Part shown: positions 6,546 to 12,199 of the stretch, in pieces
Numbering within the stretch: the stretch's first letter is position 1
Layout: every line of letters begins with the position of its first letter
Origin: a virus
DNA: 22,228 bases
IMG/VR virus record: IMGVR_UViG_3300050019_000275
Location: 1 to 22,228 of that record
Direction: 5' to 3' (one strand)
Position numbers and translations under genes: made by a program
Notes under the pieces: model-generated
What the model saw: only the letters and a program-made list of their open reading frames with translations
What the model was told of the DNA's origin: nothing
The model's database searches: none

Positions 6546-6574
6546 GTTGTACAGGCTGGCCTACACCTTGTCAA
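6546..6574 (-). promoter_or_regulatory. Predicted early promoter (sigma70-like)
   Basis: Reading the minus strand, TTGACA (6574-6569) is a perfect -35 box, followed after exactly 17 bases by TACAAC (6551-6546), a four-of-six -10 box. The expected transcription start is near 6539, three bases before the ATG of the HTH gene at 6536. It would drive the whole leftward transposition operon. Confidence 0.65.
6547..6574. promoter_or_regulatory. Candidate repressor operator overlapping the early promoter
   Basis: Half-sites TTGTACAGG (6547-6555) and CCTTGTCAA (6566-6574) form an imperfect inverted repeat that spans both the -10 and -35 boxes. Occupation by the divergent XRE repressor, or by the small HTH protein, would block the early promoter. 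The symmetry is visible; binding is inferred. Confidence 0.4.
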
Positions 6575-6591
6575 GAGTTATTTTGGGAAAA

Positions 6592-6981
6592 ATGCAGTCT
6601 GCTACCAAAGCGGGACTTGAGGGGCCGAAGCCAGAATGGGCGGCCAAGGTCTTTGAGTTGAGGAAGACGCGATTAAACCTCACTCAGCGGCAGTTCGCCG
6701 CACGGCTCGGACTGACCATCACAACCGTTTCAAGCTGGGAGACGGGGACGCAGCGCCCATCTGTTGAGCACTACCTTATTATGGCGAACATCGCCCCAGA
6801 CGAAGAGCAGCGCCGGTGGTTCTGGGGGCAGGCCGGAATTAATCTTTTGCTCATCCCCAAAGCAGCCGGGTTCACCAATGGGGATGCTCAGTCCGTCGTC
6901 CCAGGGCCGGATGACAAGCGGCGTGCTGCCCAGCCGCGCAGCAAAAAGCCGAAGCCCGACTCCCCCGCCGCTTGCTGGTAA
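6592..6981 (+). CDS. XRE-family repressor of lysogeny
   Basis: 129 aa from the ATG at 6592, with GGGAA just upstream. Residues about 17-55 are a classic XRE helix-turn-helix (LRKTRLNLTQRQFAARLGLT followed by VSSWETGTQRPS). Downstream is a short linker with WFWGQAGINLLLIP and a basic, proline-rich tail (RSKKPKPDSP). It is transcribed divergently from the transposition operon, the arrangement of the c repressor versus ner/A/B in Mu-type phages. The length is shorter than Mu c and no protease-degradation or cleavage motif is evident. GC content is lower than in the late genes, common for immunity genes. It could instead be a second Cro-like protein, but position and size favour the repressor. 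Confidence 0.75.
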   Translation: MQSATKAGLEGPKPEWAAKVFELRKTRLNLTQRQFAARLGLTITTVSSWETGTQRPSVEHYLIMANIAPDEEQRRWFWGQAGINLLLIPKAAGFTNGDAQSVVPGPDDKRRAAQPRSKKPKPDSPAACW

Positions 6982-7001
6982 TTCTTTTCTCCACATTTAA
7001 T
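6972..7001 (+). promoter_or_regulatory. Weak candidate promoter for the rightward accessory genes
   Basis: TTGCTG (6972-6977) and TTTAAT (6996-7001) are spaced by 18 bases in the most AT-rich stretch of the neighbourhood, just after the repressor. It could serve the genes from 7040. Match to consensus is modest. Confidence 0.3.
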
Positions 7002-7042
7002 ATTGATTTCCCCGCGCAGGCCGCCGCATCATCGTACCCGTG
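7002..7042 (+). repeat. Copy 2 of the approximately 40-bp direct repeat
   Basis: Begins ATTGATTT and contains GCCGCCGCATCATC then GTACCCGTG; the last bases form the GTG start of the next gene. It shares ATTGATTT and CCGCATCATC with 6281-6320. Together the two copies bracket the HTH-gene/repressor divergon. Confidence 0.5.
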
Positions 7043-7528
7043 ACCTGGAAAAACAAAGCCAAGGGCAGGGCCTACGGGCAGAAGCGCCGCCTCCGATTTC
7101 AATCCCTCGGGCTGTGCACGCGCTGCGGCGACGAGAAGCAGCGCTTTGATCGCAAATCCTGCAACGCCTGTCTGGAGCTGTACCGCGCACAAGAAGAGGC
7201 CCGCTACCTCAGCCGGATTGGGACCTGCAGTCATTGCCGCACCGCGCCTGTCGAAGGGCGCCGGCTGTGCGATGCCTGCAGGCAGAAGGTCAACAACCAA
7301 AACAATAGGTGGATGACCTCGATCAACAAGATCGCCAAGGCCGCCGAAGCCCTGGTGCTGGCCTGTGAATATGTGAAGCGCGACCTTTCCGCCGACGACA
7401 TGCTGCGCGCCCGGGCGCAATCCGCCAAGGCCATGAAGCAGTTATTCCGCGCCGTGCATGAGATGCAGCAGCGCCGAGGGTCATTCAAAAACCGCGTGCA
7501 ACCAATGCGGCTGAGGCGCGTCGCATGA
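7040..7528 (+). CDS. Double zinc-ribbon protein, function unknown
   Basis: 162 aa from a GTG start. It has two Cys4 clusters: CTRC/CNAC at residues about 26-44 and CSHC/CDAC at about 63-80, each with a compact spacing fit for one zinc. The N-terminus is basic (WKNKAKGRAYGQKRRLRF), and the C-terminal half is a long helix (INKIAKAAEALVLACEYV) followed by a basic tail. This organisation suggests nucleic-acid binding with helical oligomerisation. It may be a middle or late transcription activator, since it is the first rightward gene after the repressor, where Mu has its regulators; that is inference. It ends in an ATGA overlap with a small coiled-coil gene. Confidence 0.7.
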   Translation: MTWKNKAKGRAYGQKRRLRFQSLGLCTRCGDEKQRFDRKSCNACLELYRAQEEARYLSRIGTCSHCRTAPVEGRRLCDACRQKVNNQNNRWMTSINKIAKAAEALVLACEYVKRDLSADDMLRARAQSAKAMKQLFRAVHEMQQRRGSFKNRVQPMRLRRVA

Positions 7529-7698
7529 CCATCCAAGAGGAGAAGGCCGAGATCGCGCGGCTCGACTGCGAGATTGAGCAGGAGCGGCAACGGCACGCGG
7601 CCGCGCTGCAAGCCATTCAGCGCGGGGCAACCGTTGAGTTCCGCACAACGAGCTGTGATCCGCTCCCTTGCGGCCATCCTGGGAAGAAAGGACGATAG
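7525..7698 (+). CDS. 57-aa coiled-coil peptide with C-terminal cysteines
   Basis: The ATG overlaps the stop of the preceding gene (ATGA). Residues 1-32 form a highly charged amphipathic helix with hydrophobics at heptad spacing (TIQEEKAEIARLDCEIEQER), typical of a short coiled coil. Residues 44-51 hold CDPLPCGH, a possible CxxxxC..H metal site, before a basic tail. Too small to assign. Coupling to the zinc-ribbon gene suggests the two are made together. Confidence 0.55.
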   Translation: MTIQEEKAEIARLDCEIEQERQRHAAALQAIQRGATVEFRTTSCDPLPCGHPGKKGR

Positions 7699-7702
7699 CA
7701 TC

Positions 7703-8134
7703 ATGAACCTCACCAAGTCATTTCCTATATTAAGAATCCTGGTGGCAGTAGCCCTGCTGCTAGCTACCGGGACCGCCCATGGGCAGCAAGCGAGGCGCTG
7801 GCAATTGTCCGCCGCATGCAAGCCTAAATTAAGAATTGCTTTCGACGCTGTGCGCGATCTCGATCCGTCGGCCAGCAATGCAGCATTCGAGTCCGCAGTC
7901 GCCGAAGCCAAGAAGGAACTTCGGCAAGCCCGCGCAGTAGCTGTCACGCGAGATGACCGCGAAGCGGTGGAAGAGATTGAGGTGTATCGATACCAGCGCG
8001 ACGCTTGTCACAGCTACAGGGACGCTGACGGCTACCGCGACTGCGAACAGCGCGCTGGTGCCACGGACTGGAACATCAGCTATGGATTAGGGCTGGCAAA
8101 GAAAGCGCCGCCCAAGAGTGCTCCCACTCACTAA
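7703..8134 (+). CDS. Secreted or periplasmic protein of unknown function
   Basis: 143 aa. The start ATG at 7703 has AAAGGA upstream and begins a convincing Sec signal: basic MNLTKSFPILR, hydrophobic ILVAVALLLA, then a polar c-region with likely cleavage near GTAHGQQ (residues 23-29). The mature part is helical and charged with three cysteines (residues 39, 102 and 114) and a run of aromatic and acidic residues (EIEVYRYQRDACHSYRDADG). No enzymatic motif is visible. Candidates are a lysis accessory or a lysogenic-conversion protein exported from the host cytoplasm. Neither is shown by the sequence. Confidence 0.6.
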   Translation: MNLTKSFPILRILVAVALLLATGTAHGQQARRWQLSAACKPKLRIAFDAVRDLDPSASNAAFESAVAEAKKELRQARAVAVTRDDREAVEEIEVYRYQRDACHSYRDADGYRDCEQRAGATDWNISYGLGLAKKAPPKSAPTH

Positions 8135-8137
8135 CAC

Positions 8138-8179
8138 CTGCCCACTGCCTACTGTTTCCCTGCATCTAGCCCCGCATCC
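8138..8179 (+). repeat. Heptamer tandem repeat (intergenic)
   Basis: Six consecutive degenerate seven-base units with register CTGCCCA, CTGCCTA, CTGTTTC, CCTGCAT, CTAGCCC, CGCATCC. The end of the run shares 18 identical bases with 20407-20424. Confidence 0.5.
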
Positions 8180-8183
8180 GTAA
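8166..8183 (+). repeat. 18-bp dispersed repeat, first copy
   Basis: CTAGCCCCGCATCCGTAA, identical to 20407-20424. It overlaps the end of a heptamer run (8138-8179) in the gap after the secreted-protein gene. Confidence 0.6.
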
Positions 8184-8330
8184 TGTGAGCGCGCGCCCGC
8201 GCGCTCGTCCCCCTATGCTCAAATCTGTCGGCGTCATGCGGTCCGTGTGATCCGTTCAGACGCCACTTGGCGCGCCGATCACACAACCCGGCGCGCCAAC
8301 TAAAAGTTTGCAACTCAGAGAGGGAACCGC

Positions 8331-8600
8331 ATGTTTAAGAATTTCAATTGGGCTCTATTCGTAGCCGAACTGCTGCAGAACGCCGGCCCCGTCATTGTGG
8401 CGGTCGAGAAGGACAAGGCCGATGCAAGCCACGAAACCAAAACCGAGCTGGCCACGCAGAGCCTGCTGCAGACGTCGACCGTGGCGCAATCGGTGGACCC
8501 GAAAGACACGGAGAAGATTCAGGCAATTACGGCGATAGCTGGCGGCATCATTCAGGCCACCAAGACGCCGTCGCCGATCGCGCCCGCTTCCACTTCGTAA
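8331..8600 (+). CDS. 89-aa hypothetical protein
   Basis: ATG preceded by AGAGGGAAC. The N-terminus is amphipathic-hydrophobic (MFKNFNWALFVAELLQNAG, then PVIVAVEKDK) and the rest is Thr/Ala/Gln-rich and helical (KTELATQSLLQTSTVAQS), with a second mildly hydrophobic helix (IQAITAIAGGIIQATK). No recognised family. It could be a small virion or lysis-associated protein; the lack of a clear transmembrane span makes a holin unlikely. Confidence 0.55.
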   Translation: MFKNFNWALFVAELLQNAGPVIVAVEKDKADASHETKTELATQSLLQTSTVAQSVDPKDTEKIQAITAIAGGIIQATKTPSPIAPASTS

Positions 8601-8649
8601 TTCGGTGAGGAAAGGAGGTCGCGGAGAATCGCCAGAGCCATGGTTCGGA

Positions 8650-8685
8650 GTGGCTAGCAAGCTAGCTTGCTAGCAGGCTAGCCAC
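8650..8685. repeat. Array of four GCTAGC hexamers at exact 8-bp spacing
   Basis: GCTAGC occurs at 8653, 8661, 8669 and 8677, separated by AA, TT and AG. Positions 8653-8674 are a perfect 22-bp palindrome, and GTGGCTAGC (8650-8658) pairs with GCTAGCCAC (8677-8685). It lies in the 215-base gap between two small genes and no T-run follows. A protein-binding array or a cruciform/hairpin are both possible. Confidence 0.65.
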
Positions 8686-8815
8686 CCGGCCAATGAATTG
8701 GCCCGAGCCAGCGGAACAGGTTTGCAGCGAAGGGAACTACGCGCCCACTCGCCGAGTAGTAAGCAGCCTGTTCCCCTGGCCCGGACCATGAAGCCGGAGA
8801 AAGCGAAGTGACCTT

Positions 8816-9055
8816 ATGGGATTCAGCGCAAAAAGACAGTGCCAGCTAGCGGGATGCAGGAAGCTGCTGCCGCAGGAATACAAGGGGACAGCCCCACGCT
8901 TTTGTTCCTCGGAGCACAAGCAGTTAGACAACCGCAACAACTTGCGGGCGCGCAGGGAGAGGGTGCTGGCAAAAGCCAAGGAGGAGAGCCCGGAGAAATG
9001 CCCCGATTGTGGAAGGCCCTGGCGGAAGAAAAAAGGGGCGCCCAAGAAACCGTGA
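8816..9055 (+). CDS. 79-aa zinc-finger protein
   Basis: Residues 9-14 give CQLAGC, residues about 30-34 give CSSEH, and residues about 62-65 give CPDC, so it has the ligands for one zinc site plus a second half-site. The middle is a basic helix (NRNNLRARRERVLAKAKEE) and the C-terminus is Lys/Arg-rich (RPWRKKKGAPKKP). The first half resembles small zinc-finger motifs that recognise nucleic acid (CxxxxC...FCSxxH). It sits between two structured intergenic regions. Start supported by continuity only, with no strong Shine-Dalgarno sequence. Confidence 0.55.
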   Translation: MGFSAKRQCQLAGCRKLLPQEYKGTAPRFCSSEHKQLDNRNNLRARRERVLAKAKEESPEKCPDCGRPWRKKKGAPKKP

Positions 9056-9089
9056 TTTTGCGCTGGGCGGCCACTTTGGGGTGGCGGTG

Positions 9090-9132
9090 GGGGGTAAGGG
9101 CCAAGATCCAATGCGAGTAAGCCCTTACCCCC
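9090..9132. terminator. Long hairpin after the zinc-finger gene
   Basis: GGGGGTAAGGGC (9090-9101) and GCCCTTACCCCC (9121-9132) form a perfect 12-bp stem with a 19-base loop. Only TT follows, so termination is possible but not textbook. It separates the accessory block from the packaging operon. Confidence 0.45.
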
Positions 9133-9134
9133 TT

Positions 9135-9146
9135 GTAACGCGTTAC
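9135..9146. promoter_or_regulatory. Perfect 12-bp palindrome GTAACGCGTTAC
   Basis: Perfect twofold symmetry directly after the 9090-9132 hairpin and 71 bases before the first late gene. The size and place suit a dimeric regulator site for the late operon, possibly bound by one of the zinc or HTH proteins. No clear -35/-10 pair was found next to it. Confidence 0.35.
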
Positions 9147-9217
9147 GCGGGCATTTGAATCGGCGTAGCCCGTTGGCCGGCCCGGTTCGTAGAAGGCGAT
9201 TTAAGGAAAAGGCAAGA

Positions 9218-9697
9218 ATGGCGGATTCCGAGCAAAAAACGCCGACGCTCCCCTTCACCCCTCTGGTGCGCCAGCTTCTGGCTGGGGGCGGCACGGCTGT
9301 GGTGTTGGCCTACTGCGCCTATCAGCTACTGATCTCGCAACCACAAAACAGTTTCGCGCTGCTGCGGGAGTGGGGGCCGCGGCCGCTGCTCACTCTGGTT
9401 CTGTGTTATTTCGCCTGGGTGTTGGGGAAGATGGTCATCGCCCAGATGAAGGAGATGTCGGACGCGGTAAGGCAGGCGGCGGTGGCAGCCGCAACCGCAG
9501 CCGCCGCCCTGGCTGAGATGGCCGCCAAAGATGACCGCCAGGCTGAAGTGATGCGGTTGCTTACCCAAGACGCCGCGCGCACGGCCGGTCGCGCCGTCGA
9601 GTTACTACAGGAACAAGCGGTGAAGTTGGACAAGGTCACCGAGAAGCTCTCGCGGATGCCATGCCACGAGGCCATAGAGTGTTCCCCAAGGCTGTAG
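9218..9697 (+). CDS. Mu gp25-like (DUF2730-type) membrane/coiled-coil protein
   Basis: 159 aa from the ATG at 9218, preceded by AAGGAAAAGG; a start 63 bases upstream lacks such a signal. Two hydrophobic segments, residues about 20-38 (LLAGGGTAVVLAYCAYQLL) and 56-76 (PLLTLVLCYFAWVLGKMVI), precede a long Ala/Gln-rich coiled coil (residues 78-148). The membrane anchor plus coil, followed by gp26-like and gp27-like genes, is the arrangement of the gp25 gene in Mu-type phages. Its role there is not established. A holin-like function is an alternative because of the two membrane segments. Confidence 0.6.
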   Translation: MADSEQKTPTLPFTPLVRQLLAGGGTAVVLAYCAYQLLISQPQNSFALLREWGPRPLLTLVLCYFAWVLGKMVIAQMKEMSDAVRQAAVAAATAAAALAEMAAKDDRQAEVMRLLTQDAARTAGRAVELLQEQAVKLDKVTEKLSRMPCHEAIECSPRL

Positions 9698-9709
9698 GAA
9701 AGGGGCCGG

Positions 9710-10024
9710 ATGGAAGCAACTACGGAAAGGCTGCGGCGGATTCGCGGCAAAATGTTGCAGTTGGTCGCACTCAATCACGAGCAACAGTCCACCCACTTGG
9801 ACGACATCCATCTTTGGGACCTGCTCGAGAGAGAGGGCTTCGATGTGTCGCAGAATTACGTAATCACGCGCCTGGAGGAGCTTGAGGACCGCGGCTATTT
9901 GCGATTCGAGCCAGAGCGTAACGACAGGACAGGGGAACGCTCCCTGCGCCACATTAAAATCACGGCTTCCGGCCGCGACGTGGTGGAGCGCCTCTCCACT
10001 GACCTGGCAATCCTGATTCCGTAA
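9710..10024 (+). CDS. Mu gp26-like winged-helix protein
   Basis: 104 aa with AAAGGGGCC before the ATG. Residues about 29-75 fold as a winged helix (DIHLWDLLEREGFDVSQNYV, then VITRLEELEDRGYLRFE), and residues about 80-98 form the C-terminal strand and helix (RHIKITASGRDVVERLST). The sequence RGYLRFE-x-RHIKITASGRDVVE is the pattern of small phage winged-helix proteins next to the terminase genes in Mu-type phages (gp26 position). It probably binds DNA. Whether it regulates transcription or assists packaging is unknown. Confidence 0.6.
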   Translation: MEATTERLRRIRGKMLQLVALNHEQQSTHLDDIHLWDLLEREGFDVSQNYVITRLEELEDRGYLRFEPERNDRTGERSLRHIKITASGRDVVERLSTDLAILIP

Positions 10025-10026
10025 CC

Positions 10027-10725
10027 ATGGCGAAACCTCGGCCAAAAACGGGAGAGCGACGGCAGGTGCGGCAGCCTCTGCTGATCGACCTAATGCCGCC
10101 CGATGTGCACGAGGCCATCAAGGAGCTGCGCAACGATTACAACCTGGTCTGGGCCGAGATTGAGCGGCTGTCGGCGCTGCCCTATGGCAAAGGATGGGGC
10201 AGCGAGTTAGGTAAGTACGGGTTTGTCGATTGGGATGGGCTGCCGGCGCGGGTACTGGAGAAGTTTCCCAAGCGCATCTTGTCGAAGCGCAATCTGCTTC
10301 GCTGGTTTGATATTCGCGAATCGCAGAACATTGAGGAGCTCGACCACGATCGGCGGACGGCGCTCAAATTTACCCGCGCCTACCTGAAGCGTGGGGGCAT
10401 TGAGGGACTGGACAACGCGGCCATCAATGCGGCCAGCGATCAGGTCTTTCTGATGCTGCGCAAGGTCAAAGGGCAGCAGAGAGAGAACCCCGCGAAGTAC
10501 ATGTTGGCCCTGGCGGACATAACTCAGGAGGCGCGGAAGAACGACATTCGCCAGCGCGTCGCTGAGACGGGTGAAGGGCGCCTCAAGTTGTCAGAAGACA
10601 AATGGAACGCGGCGAAGAAGAAGACCGAGGCCCTGGCAGGGGAGATCGAGTCGGCCGTTGCCGAGGGCCGTCAGCCCGATCTGAAGGATCTGGCTGCAAA
10701 GGTTCGTGAGGTTTATGGAGCATAA
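10027..10725 (+). CDS. Terminase small subunit (Mu gp27/DUF3486-like)
   Basis: 232 aa, starting two bases after the preceding stop. The N-terminal part contains LPPDV-like text (DLMPPDVHEAIKELRNDY) followed by a helix that reads like a small-terminase HTH (NLVWAEIERLSALPYGKG), and the C-terminal half is helical and charged (KKKTEALAGEIESAVAEG). The size and the position directly before the large terminase fit the gp27 family of Mu-type phages. It would recognise packaging sites and bring DNA to the large subunit. The large-terminase gene starts within its last codons. Confidence 0.7.
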   Translation: MAKPRPKTGERRQVRQPLLIDLMPPDVHEAIKELRNDYNLVWAEIERLSALPYGKGWGSELGKYGFVDWDGLPARVLEKFPKRILSKRNLLRWFDIRESQNIEELDHDRRTALKFTRAYLKRGGIEGLDNAAINAASDQVFLMLRKVKGQQRENPAKYMLALADITQEARKNDIRQRVAETGEGRLKLSEDKWNAAKKKTEALAGEIESAVAEGRQPDLKDLAAKVREVYGA

Positions 10726-12199
10726 GCCGATTTTGTTCAAGTACCAGCAGCGCTGGGTGAAGGACCCCAACCGCCTGAAGATCGCGGTGAAGTCTACCCA
10801 GATCGGCTACTCGTTTGGCGAGTCGTACGCCGACGTGGTGCGCTGCATCGAGCGCCCGAATTACCTGCGCGCCATCCTCTCCAAATCAGAAAAGCAGGCC
10901 CTGGAGTTCGCGCGCAAATGTGCGGATCATTGCAAGGCTATCGGCGCGGTCGCGCAGCTGACTGAGAACCAGTCGTTCGAGGGGACGTCGATGCTGGAGC
11001 ACCGCATCGAGTTTCCCAACCGCTCGCGCATCATCGTACTCACCTCCAACGCGGACACGGCGCGCGGCTATAGCTGTGACATCACCCTCGACGAGTTTGC
11101 CTTCCATCGCGACCAGAAGAAGGTGTACGCCGCAGCCTATGGCCGCACCACGCGGGGCTACGACCTAGCCATCATTTCCACGCCCTTCGGCGAGGCTGGG
11201 GAGTTCTACGCGATCGCCAAGAAGTTGGGGCTGGCTGAGGGCGTTGCGCCCGCCAAGCAGCCGGTGCGAGTCGGTGAATGGTCGGGGCACTGGTGCGACA
11301 TTTACCAGGCAGTGCGTGAGGGACTCACGAACGTCGACGGGTCGCCACTCGACCCAGAGAAGGTACTGGCCGGCATCGACGATCCCGACTCGCGCGACCA
11401 GGAATATCTCTGCAAGTTCTTGAGCGACGCCATGAGTTGGGTCGCGTGGGAAGAGATCGTGCGCGCCACCACCGTGGATTCCGCCGTCATCAACATCGAA
11501 CGCGACGGAGATCTAAATGTGGCGATCGAGGAGATCCGCGCTGCCATGGCCCGCTATCCGCTGCCCCCGGGCGCAGTTCCGTTCCTGGGCGGCGATATTG
11601 CCCGCAAGCGCGACCTCACCATCTACTGGCCGATCTACGCCTTTATGTCGCTGGGGGTGAACGTCACGCCGTTCGTTGTCCGCATACGCGCCCGCAAATT
11701 CAAGGAACAGCGCAAGATCGCGGAATTGCTGATGGACGAGTTGGAACCGCGGAGGTTGTGCCAGGACGCGACTGGGCTCGGCATGCAGCTGGCGGAAGAG
11801 TTGGGCGAGAGATACGGCGCAGCGCGGGTCGAGCCGGTGAACTTCACGTTTGAAACGAAGGAAGATTTGGCGGTGCGCACCCGTCGTCGTTTCGAGGATA
11901 GCGCCATCAAGATCCCCGACGACAAGAACATCAAGGCCGGCATTCACGCAGTGAAGAAGTTCCCGACGGCGGCTGGGCACTTCCGCTTCGATGCGGCGCG
12001 CACCGATGCCGGCCACGCCGATGAATTCTGGGCCTTGGCGCTGGCTTTTATGGCGGCGGAGGGCGCACCCGCAGTGGCCATGGCATCGTCGGACGGCGAG
12101 TGGATGCCGCGCCAGCGCGCTAACCCTTCACGCGAGGTGTCGGCCGATAGAGAGCAGCTCGACGTGCGCATCCGCGATCGCGAAAGGAGGGCCTGGTGA
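10715..12199 (+). CDS. Terminase large subunit (Mu gp28-like packaging ATPase/nuclease)
   Basis: 494 aa from the ATG at 10715, which has GAGG just upstream; a GTG nine bases earlier is an alternative. Residues about 24-31 carry the ATPase site (AVKSTQIGYSF, the K-S-x-Q-I-G form seen in gp28 types rather than a textbook Walker A). Walker B is DITLDE at about 122-127, and a coupling motif ISTPFG follows at about 154-159. The C-terminal RNase H-like nuclease shows GGDIARKRDLT (about 292-302), CQDATGLGM (about 349-357) and DAGHADE (about 431-437), three acidic clusters for metal binding. The enzyme cuts and pumps phage DNA into proheads. Overlaps the small-terminase gene by 11 bases and the portal gene by 4. 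Confidence 0.85.
   Translation: MEHKPILFKYQQRWVKDPNRLKIAVKSTQIGYSFGESYADVVRCIERPNYLRAILSKSEKQALEFARKCADHCKAIGAVAQLTENQSFEGTSMLEHRIEFPNRSRIIVLTSNADTARGYSCDITLDEFAFHRDQKKVYAAAYGRTTRGYDLAIISTPFGEAGEFYAIAKKLGLAEGVAPAKQPVRVGEWSGHWCDIYQAVREGLTNVDGSPLDPEKVLAGIDDPDSRDQEYLCKFLSDAMSWVAWEEIVRATTVDSAVINIERDGDLNVAIEEIRAAMARYPLPPGAVPFLGGDIARKRDLTIYWPIYAFMSLGVNVTPFVVRIRARKFKEQRKIAELLMDELEPRRLCQDATGLGMQLAEELGERYGAARVEPVNFTFETKEDLAVRTRRRFEDSAIKIPDDKNIKAGIHAVKKFPTAAGHFRFDAARTDAGHADEFWALALAFMAAEGAPAVAMASSDGEWMPRQRANPSREVSADREQLDVRIRDRERRAW

Larger units (their letters stand above)
8135..8330 (+). promoter_or_regulatory. Structured intergenic region with three inverted repeats
   Basis: Contains GAGCGCGC/GCGCGCTC (8187-8194 and 8199-8206, four-base loop), GTGTGATC/GATCACAC (8245-8252 and 8277-8284), and TTGGCGCGCC/GGCGCGCCAA (8267-8276 and 8290-8299). 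The second and third interleave, so they cannot all form together. No T-run follows, so a simple intrinsic terminator is not supported. It separates the accessory block from the next gene and may be a terminator, a late-promoter control region or a protein-binding array. Confidence 0.45.

Noticed and set aside
8331-8600. Holin or endolysin
   Set aside because: The hydrophobic stretches are too short and interrupted by charges for a holin, and no lysozyme, amidase or transglycosylase motif appears in this gene or its neighbours.
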